Shown here in pieces: positions 41,990-62,591 of a stretch of 64,000 bases of DNA. Under the pieces are notes generated by a model, which worked only from the letters and a program-made list of their open reading frames with translations, made no database searches and was not told the origin of the DNA. The DNA comes from Neocallimastix lanati (nom. inval.) (lineage: Eukaryota > Neocallimastigomycota > Neocallimastigomycetes > Neocallimastigales > Neocallimastigaceae). The stretch covers positions 658,501 to 722,500 of the forward strand of contig JACVTC010000078.1 in assembly GCA_016946835.1 (NCBI GenBank), in the 5' to 3' direction. A program made the translations under genes and the position numbers. Numbering within the stretch: the first letter of the stretch is position 1; each line of letters opens with the position of its first letter.

Positions 41990-42377
41990 ATTTGTTTAAT
42001 AATCAAATCATTTCTGGTTATCATTCTAAAACGACGATCCGCAGCTTTCTTTGCAGAAATTATGCCTAGGGCTAGTACCCAACAAGAATTGATGTTAGGA
42101 CGGTATAAGCGCTGGGGTGATATTTCTTGCATATAGACTTTTTTCTGAGTTATTTATAAACTTTATTTTGAATATTACTTTTATTTTACATTATTATTTA
42201 AAATATTATTATGCTCAAATTGGACAAATAATATTTATTTTTTTATTAATTGTTTATTTTTAATAATATATATATATATATATATATAATATATATTCAT
42301 GTAATTAATAAATGAATAAAAAATAATGTTAAAGTTCATAATAATTATGGCTATAAAAAATAAAAATAAATAAATAA

Positions 42378-42412
<35 letters not shown>
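41990..42412 (+). repeat. Interspersed repeat family, copy B with GC-richer head
   Basis: A GC-richer head (about 42030-42128, including CCTAGGGCTAGTACCC and GACGGTATAAGCGCTGGGG) precedes a body that aligns with 62010-62200. Both contain CTTTATTTTGAATATTACTT, then ATTTAAAATATTATTATG and a following AATAAATAATATT-like stretch. The copy ends with GTTCATAATAATTATGGCT and an A-rich tail (42360-42412). No coding motif was recognised. It is probably a SINE- or LINE-derived element; no clear target-site duplication was found. Confidence 0.55.
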
Positions 42413-42414
<2 letters not shown>

Positions 42415-43259
42415 TATAACATAGTTCATTTTAGTTTTTATTTTGTTATTTAATATTATCATTGATTATTGCAATATTTTTGTTGTCATTAACATTTTTA
42501 AAGTACTTATTTTCTTTCTATTTTTAATATTTCAGTGAAAATATTTGCATATATAATCATTAAAACTATATACACCAATAAATATTTTTTTAAAAAACAT
42601 AGTAATTATTTTAATAAAAATTATAATTTTGTATAACTAATAAATACGTATTTTAATCGAAATTTTATATATTTAATAATTTATTGCATAATTCAATAAT
42701 AAATAATATAAGTAAACAAGAAAAAAATAAAAAAAAAAAAATAAAAAAATAGATTAAAAAATGGCAAAATATGATATTGTAGTAATTAAAATTTTAATTA
42801 ATGTATTAAAATTAAGTCCTAAATTTAAAATAGCAATACTATTTACCTTTTTTTCCATTTTTTTTCTTTTATTCTCTTTTATTTTTTTTATTTTATTAAT
42901 TTTTTTAAACATTATTTTGAAAAATTAATTTTACATTAATATTTTATCCTACAAAGTATCTTAAATAGCATTTACATATCTATTAATTATTATATAAAAT
43001 TTTTTAATGCTTTATGTATATAAAAATGTATTTTGAAATTATTGATAAAACTTAATGGTATCTTTTTTGAAATATTTATATCTATTAAATAAAACAGAAT
43101 TAGAAATAATCTACCAAAACAGAATTTAGAATTAATAAAAGAATAATTTTTAAGAAATTTATTTAAACAAACTTTTATTCAAAAAAATAAAAATATAATA
43201 ACAATAAAAATTAATTATGTAATTATAGTATTTAAATATTTGATCTTGTTCTTTTTTTT
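42413..43259. other. AT-rich 3' flank of the EFCAB5-like gene
   Basis: No gene was seen; only A/T-rich unpatterned sequence with short homopolymers. Confidence 0.5.
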
Positions 43260-49703
<6,444 letters not shown>

Positions 49704-50402
49704 GATGAAAATTTAAATAAACTTTTTCTTTTTAATTTTTAAATTTTTTTTCGTTTCTTTTTAAATTTTGTTTATGTGGTATATATCAAATTCATTTATA
49801 TTTAGATTATATGCATATTTATTTATATAATTTTTTATATAAAATTAAAATTTTGTTCTATGCACTTTTTATTTCTTTGTTATTATTATCAATATCAGCT
49901 ATTTGAATTTTATTTTATTTTTATTAATACTTTACTATTTTATAATATTTCACTTTCTTATTTTATTTTATCTTATTTTATCTTATTTGTCTTTTTTTTT
50001 TTTTTTTTTTTGTCTATTTTTTGTTTAGTTTTATGAAAATTTAAAAATTAGTTTTTATTATTAATATTTTTAATCTTAATAACTTATTAAAATATAATAA
50101 TTAAAATTTGAAAAATTTTATAAAGATTTAATAAATTTAAAATTTTCAAAATTTTAATTATTATATTTTTATATTGTAATAAAAAATGAAATATATACTT
50201 TTTTTTTTTTTTGTAATATATTATTATGTTATTATAACCAATTAATAATTTTAAAAATAATAGGAAACATTGTGTTCCTTTTACCATAAATTGATTAAAA
50301 GTCCGAAATTTATTTAAAAAAAAAAAAAAAAGATTGAAATAATATTATTCATTATATATTAATAATACATATATATAAATATATAATATTTTCGTACAAA
50401 AA

Positions 50403-50434
<32 letters not shown>

Positions 50435-50682
50435 AGAAAAAATTTAAATAATATTAGAATTTAATTAGAATTTAATATAATTATTATTACATTTAATAAA
50501 ATTATTCTTTTCGCTATATTTTCGATTTAATAAATATATATATATATTTACTTATAAATTATATATTTAATATATTATATTATTATATTGCATTATATTA
50601 TATTGAATTATAGTATATTAATATTTATATATGACATAATTTATTTCAATACTAATAATTTTAACTTAATGTAAAGTAAATA
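49704..50682. other. Divergent intergenic region between the EFCAB5-like gene and the BZZ1-like relic
   Basis: No gene was seen. It has T and A homopolymers near 49990-50010 and 50399-50440 and TA runs. Confidence 0.5.
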
Positions 50683-50968
50683 TGAGTTTTGGAAGTGAAC
50701 TTCAAGATGTTCAATCTGTAAATAATTATCTTTCATATGGTAATAATAGTATAATATAGCTATATTAATAGTTATATTTGTAATTATTACTAAATTATTC
50801 TTTATTGCTGATTAATAATATGAAGATCTTGCGTTTATTCAATATTTTCGGTAAAATAATTCTATATATATCATATATATTAATAGAAATACTATTATAA
50901 ATTGTTTTTAACATTGTATTATATATATATATACATATATTTATCATTCAAAATAAAAATAAAAATTC

Positions 50969-51010
<42 letters not shown>

Positions 51011-51330
51011 AATTAACATGAATAACATATTATAGTGATATGGTAAAAGAAAGACCCGATATAGAAAAAGAATATATTCATAAACTAGAAAATCTACAAA
51101 AAAAAAATATGTGCCAAAAATGAAAAAGAGGTTTAATATTAAGTATTGGAAGTTTTAAGGGACAAAATAGTGAAACTACAATACCCAATATGTATATATA
51201 AGCAATCATTAGTCATATTTAATAAAAATTTAATAATTATTTAAAGAGTAGTAAGAAGGAAGAATAAAGAAAAAAAGTTTTTATTATTAAATTTATTACT
51301 TTTTAATTAATAAAAATCATAATATTTATT

Positions 51331-51370
<40 letters not shown>

Positions 51371-53740
51371 CCTAAAAAGTTTATGATATAAAATGAATAA
51401 TGTGTATAACATATTTTAATGTTAATAATTTTTATGATTACTAAATTTTTTATATAAGCATATGGATTACTTTACAAAAATTAATTCAGAAGTATTTAAT
51501 ATGTCAATGGAAACTGATAAGGTATTATTATTTATATTCATATTAAATATATTAATAGTAAAATAATTCAATTTTTAATTAAAAAATTATTAATAGGAAT
51601 GAAGTAAATTTTCTTGAGGCATGTAGTAATATTGATATTCTAAGAAAAAAAAAAACAGAATCAATTAGTGATGACAAAAAAGTAAAATTTCCCAAATATG
51701 TCATTTCTGTAAAATTATAAAAATATATTGATATATGAGATTAAATATTAATATATTTATTTTTATTTATTTATTTTTATTTTTTTTTTTTTTTTTTTTT
51801 TTTGCTATTATATAAAAAATATTATTATAATAGATTTTTATATATGTTAAGTTAAAAAAGAATTATGATCAATCGGTTATAGATATGCATAATAAAAAGG
51901 TTTATAATAATATAATAATTTAATGCATATATATATATATATTAAACTTAATATATGCTAATATTATAAAATATAAAAAAAAATTTTTTTTTCATTTTTA
52001 TTTATTGTATTTTTTATAAATAATTAATAACAATGAAAATAATAATGATGATAATGATAATAATAAAATAGAACATATATATTATTTATAAAAGTAGCAA
52101 ATGCATATAATGAAAAATTTATTAATGTCGAAATCCATAATATTCTTGATGTAAATATCAAATATTATTTTTGATTTTAATTATTATTGTTATGGTTTTT
52201 TTTTTTTTTTTTTTTTTTTTTTGGTATTAATCTTTTTTTTCTATATATAATAATATGCAAGAATATGCATGAATTACATGAATCTATTATAGAGTATTAC
52301 AAAAATATCTGTAATGAATATTTAGAAGATGAAAATTATTTTGTGAAATTGTAAAAAGTTCTAATAAAGAAGTAGTTAAAGTAAATAAACAAATAGATTT
52401 TCCAAATGATGTTGCCTTATACATTAAATATAATAAACGTAGAGATTGGAAACAACCCGAAGAAAAATAAATTCCCACCATCTCATATGGTGAAATTAAA
52501 GAAGTTATTTATAAAGAAGAAGAAAATGCTCTTATTTTCCTTAGAAATGCATTATTAAATTACAACAAAACTTAAGTATACATAAAGATGATATTGTCAG
52601 TAAAAATAAAGAAATTGATGGTATAAATGGTATGTATTAAACTTATTTGGCAACTCCATCCTTTGGTGATCCAGATGAAGCTTTACAAAAGCTTATTGAT
52701 GTCAAAAAAGAACTTTCACTTCTACAATTGGAAGAATTAAAATGTGAAATACAAATTAATGCTATTAAAGAAGCTATAGGTCATTATGAAGCATTAATTG
52801 TACCATATATGTTTAAAAATAAGAAAATTATTAATAAGACTGTATGTTCATTCTGTTGTGAAACATTATGGGGTAAGATCTTAATATGCAAAGAATGTGG
52901 TTATCTCTGTCATCCAAAGTGTGAATTAAATGTACCTCCAAATTGTAGTAAAGTGAAATTACCAAAGAATAAAAGAGGTTCATCAAATTCAGTTAGATCA
53001 GTACCAGCTGTTTCATGTGATAGAAGTAATTATATACAAAAAAAATAAATTTTGAATATACATACAATATTCATAAGATTAAAATATTGTTTATATTATA
53101 TTTATAATATATTCATTATTGCATATATATAGTTTCATTACCAATATCGCATACTATTTCAGCATTTCCTACTTCCAATTCTTGTATACTATAATAATTT
53201 TACTTGAAATATAATATATATAAATAATTAATTAAAATATATATATTAATACCTAATTTTTTTTTTATTTTATATATATATCATAATAATTAATTTAATA
53301 ACACATGTGATATATTTCATTTTTAAGGTGTTATGTTCATCAGGAACAGGTTTAGTACCAGCAAACTACTTAGAATCTGTAGCCAATAGTAGATCCCCTA
53401 ATTACATCACTCAAGTAATGGACATACATCTTTCTTAAACAATTTAAGATGTGCAAAAGTTATATATGACTACCAAAGTCAAGTAGATGAAGAATTAACA
53501 GTCACACAGAATGATATCGTTACTTTTATTGAAAATTCGGAACCAGAGTGGATAAAAGTAACAAATATATATATATATATTAATATATATTTTAATATAA
53601 GATATATAAATATCCAATTATATATTATTAATTATTAAAAAAATAAAAATTTTTTTAATAAAATATTATTAAAGTTAAAAATAAGGATACTGGTAATATA
53701 GGTTTAATTCTTGAATCCTATGTTGAATATTTTACTACTT

Positions 53741-53742
<2 letters not shown>
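50683..53742 (+). pseudogene. Decayed BZZ1-like gene (F-BAR, C1, SH3)
   Basis: The sequence traces a syndapin/Bzz1-type actin-patch protein: MSFGSELQDVQSV start (50683), F-BAR pieces EDLAFIQYF and DMVKERPDIEKEYIHKLENL, later F-BAR pieces YFTKINSEVFNMS and NALIFLRNALL, then SFGDPDEALQKLIDVKKELS. Next come a C1 zinc finger (52845-52965: VCSFCCETLWGKILICKECG, CHPKCELNVPPNC), the end of a first SH3 (GTGLVPANYLES), and a second SH3 (CAKVIYDYQSQVDEELTV, ILESYVEYF). It is broken by an in-frame TGA at 51121, a TAA just before 52647, frame changes within the F-BAR part (near 52355, 52470 and 52560) and before the second SH3. Most of the first SH3 is missing. The 52647-53048 frame (133 codons, containing C1) is the longest intact part. 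Assembly error is an alternative, but many independent lesions favour decay. Confidence 0.75.
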
Positions 53743-53776
<34 letters not shown>

Positions 53777-53781
<5 letters not shown>

Positions 53782-53926
53782 TAATTACAGAAATAATAAC
53801 TATAATTATAATAATATAAAATATTAAATAATTATCTTTTATTGCAATATAGATTGATTGTGAATATATGTAGTATAATAATATTCTTTATAATATTAAA
53901 ATATAAAATATATATAACTTTCCTCT

Positions 53927-53963
<37 letters not shown>

Positions 53964-54050
53964 TACAGAAATAATAACTATAATTATAATAATATAAAAT
54001 ATTAAATAATTATCTTTTATTGCAATATAGATTGATTGTGATTTATAAAA

Positions 54051-54085
<35 letters not shown>

Positions 54086-54260
54086 TTTATTTGAATTTTA
54101 AATAATTATTATCTATCTATAAATAGATAGATTATATAAAAAAATAAAATTTAAAATAAAATTTATACATCATATATACATATATACATAAATATATGTA
54201 GTATAATAATATTCTTTATAATATTAAAATATAAAATATATATAACTTTCCTCTATTTAA
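53777..54260. repeat. Local duplication interrupted by an insertion
   Basis: A unit of about 155 bp at 53777-53932 (TTAATTACAGAAATAATAAC through AACTTTCCTCTATTT) recurs downstream. Its first half recurs at 53959-54041 and its second half (ATATATGTAGTATAATAATA through CTCTATTTAA) at 54191-54260, with about 150 bp of other A/T sequence between. This is a tandem duplication followed by an insertion in the second copy. Confidence 0.8.
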
Positions 54261-54715
54261 ATACTTATAATCAAACATAAATAAAACTATTATTTATAAA
54301 TATTTATTGTAAATATTTATTGAAATACTTATATATATACTTCTATTTATATTATTTATATATTTTTTTATTATTTTTTATTTATTTTTCTTTTTATTTT
54401 TTCTTTTTATATATATATATATTATTTTTATTTTTAATTTTTATTTATTTATTATTTATTTATTTATATATTTATTTATTTATTTTTGTTTTTACTATAT
54501 TTTATATTTATTTTTTATATTTATTTTTTATATTATTTTATTTTAAATATTATTTAATTTATTTTTAAATTAATAACTTAATAAAAAAAAAAAAAAAATA
54601 GTTAATTCTGTTTTTGCGTATAAATCTTTTATAAATTTAATATTATAAAAAATTTTAATGATATAAGAAAAAAAAATTTTTTTATTAATTTTCAATTTCT
54701 TTTAAATTATATTGT
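54261..54715. other. AT-rich 3' flank of the low-complexity gene
   Basis: No gene was seen; T-rich sequence gives a Phe/Tyr/Ile-rich open frame (54320-54568) without any motif. Confidence 0.5.
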
Positions 54716-57700
54716 TTATAATGACCAATTAAGCTTAAAAATATTATCAAAGAAAGCATTAATTTCTTGTGTTTGTAAATTTGAAGAAGTTGTAGTATTA
54801 TTGTTAGTATTGTTATTGTTATTAGTACTATTAATATTGTTATTATTTGTATTTAAATTATTTAAATTTACATCTTTCATATTATTCATATTATTCATAT
54901 TATTGCTATTATTTATATTATTGCTATTACTCATATTATTCATATTATTATTTTCTTCCTGAATATTACCTAAAGATCTATTATCTAAACTAAATGATGT
55001 AGATCCTAAAGATGGATAATCAATACCACTTTGATCCATTTTATTTTGAGCCAAAGATTGATGTCTTGATTTAACATTACTTTTAGAAGAATGAGAATGA
55101 GAATGTTGCTGTTCACCAACAGCTACAGATTGTCTATGATGTGAATGTCTATGACTAGATCTTGGCTTGTCAGGTCTCTCTTCATTATTTTCACCTTCAA
55201 TATAACGACTGGAACGATGATGATGACGACGATGTCTATGGACAACCTTTTCTTCACCATTTTCATCAATTATAGTTACTGGACGACGAGATTTTCTACG
55301 TTCTCTTCTTTCACGACGCTCTTCCTCTGTTTCATTCGAACGTCTTGAATGTCTTCTTTCACGACGTTCACTATCTGTTTCATCTGGACGTCTTGAGTGT
55401 CTTCTTTCACGACGTTTACGTTCTTCCTCCTTCCATTTTTCTAAAGCTTCTGGATCTAAATCTTTTGGAGGCATACTTCTATGATGAGAATGGGAATGTC
55501 TTCTTGATCTATGACGTCTTTCAACTTTTTCCATATCTTCCCTAGAACGAATATCACCTCCATTTTCTAAACTTTCATTTAGGAGTGTACGACGTCTATA
55601 AGCTTTTCTTGGTAATGGATTGGCAATTTTATCATTTGGTAATTCTGGTGATCCAGAACCAATAAGATTTATTTTATTAGTAACACCTTCAGTAAAACTC
55701 ATATTCATTAAATTATTTGATGAATTATTAGACATTGAAGGATCTTGTTGTAAAAGTAGAGAATTTCCATGAGTTTCAAGCATTGCTGCTGTAGTTGAAT
55801 CCATCATCATTGGTGGTAACACTGGAGCATTAGTACCCAATGGTGACTTAGCTTTAGGATAATCTTGATTAGATTGAGATTCAATATTAATAGATAACTT
55901 ACTACTTCCACTACTATTTCTCTTAAAACTACAACTGGTATCAGGATTAGAATAAACGATAGCTGGGGATCCTTCATTACTACTTGAATCATCATAACCA
56001 TGATAGCTTTCATATTTTAATGATGAACGTCTCTTCAAAGAAGTAACTTCTTTCTTCTTTATATACTCATTGTGACGTTTAGAAGTAACATTGATTTGCT
56101 CAGACAACGGAGTTATTGGAACAGATTTAACTGTTGGAGAAACTGAAACAAAGTGTTGACGAATTGGAGATTGTTCAGGTGGAATATCAATATTCTCTCC
56201 CAAAATGGTTGGAATTAATGAAACAATATCCATAACATCTGCATAATCATTCAAAAGTTTAGTTTCTGGTTGTGCCTTTGGAATAATAATCTTTGGTACA
56301 GGTACCTTTGGAGATTTCTTTGGAGATGTAGAAGATGATACAGTATTATTTTGTGGTGGAGCCAAATGATCTGTATTAGTCTTAATAACAAGTTTTTCTT
56401 GTTGTTCTTGTAATTGTTGAATCTTTTCTTTATATTCTGGTTGAATTTGAGATTGTATTTGTTCCAATTGACCAATTTGTTGTTTTTCTAAATGAATTTG
56501 TGGTGGATTGTATAAATAATTACTTTTGTTAAAGAAGTTATCTTCTTCATCATCATCATAATATGGATATCTAACAACATAATTATCAAGAGTAGAAAAT
56601 TGACTATTATTTATATAACCACCAGCACTATTATTAATATTATCATTATTATTACTACTATTATTATTATTATCACTATTTTGAATAATTGGAAGAGAAT
56701 GATTAAGTGATATATTTCTAGTTGGTGGTGGAATATTTGAATTATCATCATTATTTATACCATTATTGTTACTATTTTCAAAAGATCCAGGGAAAGTGAA
56801 TTCATTAGAAGGTTTACTATTAGTATTTTCTTCTTCATCACTATCTTCACTTGTCATCCAAGAGAATTTAATTGGTGAAATTAAAGTATTACTTTCTGTT
56901 AATTCAAATGGAGGAATAAATAAACTATTGGATTGATTATTATTGGTATTGTAACTATTGTTCTGTGATTGATTAGTGGTATTAAGTGAAGTTGATTCAT
57001 TACCAGATTTATTATCTGAAGAAGGTGGAATAGAGAATGATCTGAAAATAAATGAAGAATTACCTTCACTCTTAGAATCATTAACAGTTTGATTAGAAGA
57101 ATCTGGTTCATTAATAGAAGTATTAATAGTAAGGGTTGGAACTGAAGTTTTTCTAGCATATTTAACTTCATTAATATCTTGGTTATCATCTTTATTATTA
57201 AAATCTGATAAATCTATTTGACTTTCACTATAAGATCTTTGTCTACGTAATCCCTTTGATGAAGAATCATCATCACTTTGAAGTTGTGGTTGTGGTAAAT
57301 AGTTACTTGTATATGGCTCTTGTTGATTATAATTATTTGAATTATATGGTAAATTATTGACACTTGCTTTTTCGTAGTCACTTTCATAATTACTAGCATA
57401 ATCATCTTCAGAATCTTCAGTTTCATAATCACTACTAATATATCCATTATTTGAATTAAATTTAGCATTACTTAGATTATCTTTATACATCATTTCTTCT
57501 TCTGATGAAGAAGATTCAGAATCTGACGATTGAGATGTTTCATTGATATCTTCTTCTACATACGAATCATAAACAATATCTTCATTTGAAACATACACTC
57601 CATTTTGAATTGGTTCCTGTTGTTGATTAATAATACTTTGTTGTGATTGTGATTGTGATTGTGGTTGTGATTGTGGTTGTGATTGTTGTAATTCATATAC

Positions 57701-57979
57701 CATTTGAGATTGATTTTGTGTTTCTGTATCAAATGGTTGAGATTGAAAAGATTGAGAAAATGATTCCTGTTGTACTGGAAGCATTGATGATTGTGAATAT
57801 GGTTGATTTTGTTGAATTTGGGATTCAGATTGTGATTGAAATTGTTGTTGAGGTTGTGATAATACTTTTTGTTCAGGTTGTTGTTGAAGTTGTTCAGGTT
57901 GTTGTTGAGGTTTTTGCTGAAGATAGATTTGATTCTGTGATAATGATTCCTCTGCTTTATTTTTAATTTCTTTAGTATC

Positions 57980-58055
<76 letters not shown>

Positions 58056-58583
58056 GAATTAGAATTATTTAAATTTTCAGATGATCTTTTATTCTTTAAT
58101 AAAACACCTAATGATACTTCAGATTTATCATCATTTTTCTTATTCTTATCATTTTCTTTAGTAGAGACATTGCTATTATTTTTGATATTTTCTTTATTAC
58201 TAATTGCATTACTGAGACGTTTAGCCTTTGCAGCTGCTTGTGATCTTCTTTTAGATGATCTAGATTGACTTAGTCTTTTATTCTTTTGTTTTAATTGTTT
58301 TTGATGATGTTGATAACGTATTTGATACTCGGTCCAATTATTGTATATATCATTAAAAAGATTTTGAACTAAAACAACTCTCCTCATATCTAATTGGACA
58401 TCTTGATAGTATGCATTTAATTTGGAAGTAGTAATATTAGCAAGTGTTGTCGGATTAATAGTCCTATAATACAGTTAAGAATTTTTATTAATAACCTTAT
58501 AATTTTAATATAATTATTATAATAACAAATGCTTACAATATACACTCTTCTAATATTTCATTCATTTCTTTTACAGTAGCCAT
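54716..58583 (-). CDS. Large low-complexity protein of unknown function
   Basis: Two exons (58583-58537 and 58463-54716) join to 1264 residues. The intron at 58464-58536 has good GT-AG ends and gives the ATG at 58583; without it the frame would start at an internal Met. The first ~70 residues look like a folded, conserved head (VKEMNEILEECIL, LNAYYQDVQLDMRRVVLVQN, then FNDIYNNWTEYQIRYQ). Next come a basic SR-rich stretch, polyasparagine, Gln/Pro/Ser repeats (QPQSQPQSQSQSQQ), and long Ser/Asn-rich disordered sequence. Ser-Pro sites such as SPKKSPKVPVPK, HFVSVSPTVKSVPITPLSEQ are scattered through it. Near residues 945-1090 there is a run of Arg/Glu/His repeats (ERRERRHSRRPDETDSE and variants). 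No enzyme motif or membrane segment is visible. Composition suggests a phosphoregulated scaffold or cortex/polarity protein, but that is a guess. Confidence 0.75.
55110..55515 (-). repeat. Arg/Glu/His/Ser tandem peptide repeat within the low-complexity gene
   Basis: Degenerate units of about 17 residues built on RRERRHSRR + (P/S)(D/N)ET are repeated three times and grade into RRERRKSRRP and histidine-rich RHRRHHHRSSR. The coding DNA is clearly less AT-biased here than nearby. The composition resembles SR/RE-type charged disordered regions. Confidence 0.7.
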
Positions 58584-61500
58584 TTTGTATTATATATAAT
58601 TCTAATATACAAATAAAATTATTAATAAAATAATATTAAATTATATATTATTTTTATTACAATAAAATATTTACATACTTACTTTTTTAAAATTAAATTA
58701 TTAATTTGTTTTTTTTTTTTTTGTTTTTGTTTTTTGTTTTTTGTTTTTTGTTTTTTTTCTAAATCTTATATTTATATTATTATATATATTTATTATTATT
58801 ATACTTTATTATATATATATTTTTCTTTTTTTCAATGTATTTTATATATTTTTAAATTTCTATATTTTATTTTATACTTTTTTCTTTTTCTATTTTTTTT
58901 AATTGTGTATTTATTTTATATTATTATTATTATTAATTTCAAATTATTTTATATTATTATTATTATTATTATTATTAATTTCAATTATTTTATACCTTAC
59001 TTATATAAATTAAATAAATATATATATATAGAATATAATAAAATTTTTTATATCTTAATATTTAGTATTTTACTTAATAATTTTATATAAACTATATAAA
59101 ATATTGATTAAATTTTGTTAATTTTTATTAAATAATTTTAGTATTATTTGCTATTTTAATAATTTCATGTATTGTCTTATTTTTAGTTTTCTAGCAAATA
59201 CTTCGAAATTACTAAAACAGAGTTACTATTTTTCGATTTTTTTAGTCAAATTATTATAATTGTTATTTCATTACAGATACTTTGAAATTCTTTTCAATTT
59301 ATTTTTAATATTCTGTAATATTTTTTCTGTTATTATGTTATTATAATATTTCAAATTTTTAAATAGTAATAAAAAATTAATAAACCAATTTTAAAATTTA
59401 TTTAATATAAAATTATTTATATATTATATTTTATTTTATACATACCTTATATGTTTTTAAGGATATAATGTATTTACATTATTCACTTACATTTTATAAC
59501 AAAAATAATAATAATAATAATACAGAATTTTTTAAATTTGTTTTATTTTTTTTATATCAATTTATATCTTTATTTCTTTTTTTTTTTTTTTATCAATTAT
59601 TGTTGTTTATTGATATTATTATTTTGTCCTTTTATTATTTCACTTTATTATATTATTATATTATTTGATTTTATTTATAATTAAAGAAAAAAATACAATA
59701 ATATAATTCAATTTCTTAATTTAATTTTATATTTTTATATTTTTTTCTCTTTAATTTTTATAATACTGTTTTAAAATATTATTGATTTATTTTCAATTGT
59801 TTAAAAAAACAAATTTATTTTCCTTCTGTGAGAATTATATATTAATATATAAGATTAGTTTTTTATCCTACTTTAGAATAATTATCATTTACTTATTAAT
59901 AATAAAACTAAAAATAAATATACGTTTTATTTATTATATTTCCATTTAAAATGACAATATTTTTTAAAATTCTAATTTATATATAAATACACAAAAATAT
60001 GATTATGATTATATTCACAATTATATTAAATATAAAATCAATTTTTATGTTTAAGTAAAAAGAAAAACAAAAAATAAAATAAAATAAGAATAAACAAAAA
60101 TAAGAATAAAAATATAACTAAAAAATAATTATATATTTATTCTTTCGAATAATTTGTTGGTAAATATAAATTATTTGTAATATATTATTTCATTAAATTA
60201 TGATATTATTATAAATGACATATATAAATATATTGTTTTATAAAATATTTATAAAAACTATAGTTGTAATTATATTAAATATTTGATATATCAATATCTT
60301 CTATTTATTTGTGTAATATAATATTAATTTAATAGAGTTATTCTTTTATTATTATTAATATTATTGTTTACATCAGCATATTTTTTTAAATAATGTTTTT
60401 CAAAATATTATAAAATTATTATTTATTTATTTATTTATTTACTCATTCATTCATTCATTTATTCATTTTATTATTATTTTTATTAAAATTTTTATTACAA
60501 TTAATAATTATATTTATAAATTATATTTAATATGTTAATATAAATATTTTAAATGATCAAGGAATAATATTAATATAAATTAATTTAATATTTATTATAT
60601 TGATCAATATATTTAATAAAATTCATATAATAGAAAGTAATAAAATCAAATAAAATAAAAAAGTATTAATAAAAATTTATATTTCATATTGAAAATAATA
60701 CAAGGTTATTATATTTTTCAATATACAATATGTTAATTATAACTTGTTGATTGTAAATAATTTTATATAGATTGTATAAATTGATTCTAAAAATATAACA
60801 TTGGAAAATATATTTTTTTAGATTAACTTTCAATTTAATTTTAATATATCATTTATTCAAACTATATTAATAATTATTCTATTAATATATTAAATAATAA
60901 ATTAAAATTATATTTAATAATTTATTGAGAAAAAAAAAAAGGAAAAAGATTAACACCACCATAATTTCAATAGCACTACATTGATACCTAAGAATATAAC
61001 ACATAGTAAGTTACATGTAATATAATTATTATGTAGGAATTAAAGTTTTGATTTCCATTGTTTCACGTTAATAAAAAAAAATAATTAATAAATAAACAGA
61101 AAAAATAGAAAAGTAACGATACATAGATATTAGTATCAAAGAAATAAAATAAGTCTAGATTAACATTTTAAATATTTAACATGCTAGTATAATAATTTAT
61201 ATAATTTTAAAATTTATATAATATTTTTTCAAATCTGTTAATAAAATATTCAAATATAATTTAAATATGAATAATAAACAAATTATTACATTGTTTTTAA
61301 ATAATAAATTAAAATAGTAAAGTAATCACGTTAATTATTATTCTATTATTCAAAATTTTAATATTTAATAATGTGAATAAAAAAAAATAATATTGTTTGA
61401 TTATTATTGGAATGCATTATTAAAAGTATAGAAATTAAACAAATTTATATATATTTATATATGTAATGTAAATAATATCATAATACGACTATTTAACAGA

Positions 61501-61974
61501 ATGTATAAAAATAGTTAATCATTAACAATATTACTTAGATACTTAAATAAAGTTTTTAAAATTAAAGTTAATTATTATTGTGCATCTAATTTATAACCAT
61601 TTAAAACTAAAATCTAAAAAGGTATTTGATATAAACATTTTTAAAAATAAAGTTAAGATTAAAAAAAAATTATAAATTATTATAATTTTAATTTTTCTTC
61701 ATTTAACATTCTGCTAAAGCACAGAAAGATATATAAATTCTTAATTTTCTATAATATGCTAAATAATATTGAAACATCCATTTTTTTTTGTGGAGAAAAT
61801 ACAAATAATTAATATAAAATAAATAAAATTTTTATCGATATTATTCAAATTTCGTTATAAAATGGAAGTAAAGAAAATTAAGCTTTTTCTCTTATTCAAT
61901 CTTGTAAATAATCAGCTTAATTATATATACGTTTATTAATTATTTTTTATTTTCATCTATACATATTTAAGGAG
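58584..61974. other. Gene-poor AT-rich region
   Basis: No supportable gene was found in 3.4 kb. Open frames at 58734-59090 and 59468-59668 are Phe/Tyr/Ile/Leu strings from T-rich DNA. A short GC-richer patch near 60951-61070 (ACACCACCATAATTTC to GTTTCACGTTAAT) may be a repeat fragment, but no partner was found in the window beyond the shared TTTCACGTTA word. Confidence 0.5.
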
Positions 61975-62480
<506 letters not shown>

Positions 62481-62504
62481 TAATATTTTTTTTTATTTTT
62501 GTTA

Positions 62505-62591
62505 TTTTCTATTCACTTCTTATTGGCATATAAAATAGTACAAATTGTTTTTCTATTCACTTCTTATTGGCATATAAGCTAGTACAAATTA
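62505..62591. repeat. 44-bp tandem duplication
   Basis: The unit TTTTCTATTCACTTCTTATT... ending in AGTACAAATT occurs twice with a 44-bp offset and two or three mismatches (CATATAAAATAG against CATATAAGCTAG). Confidence 0.85.
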
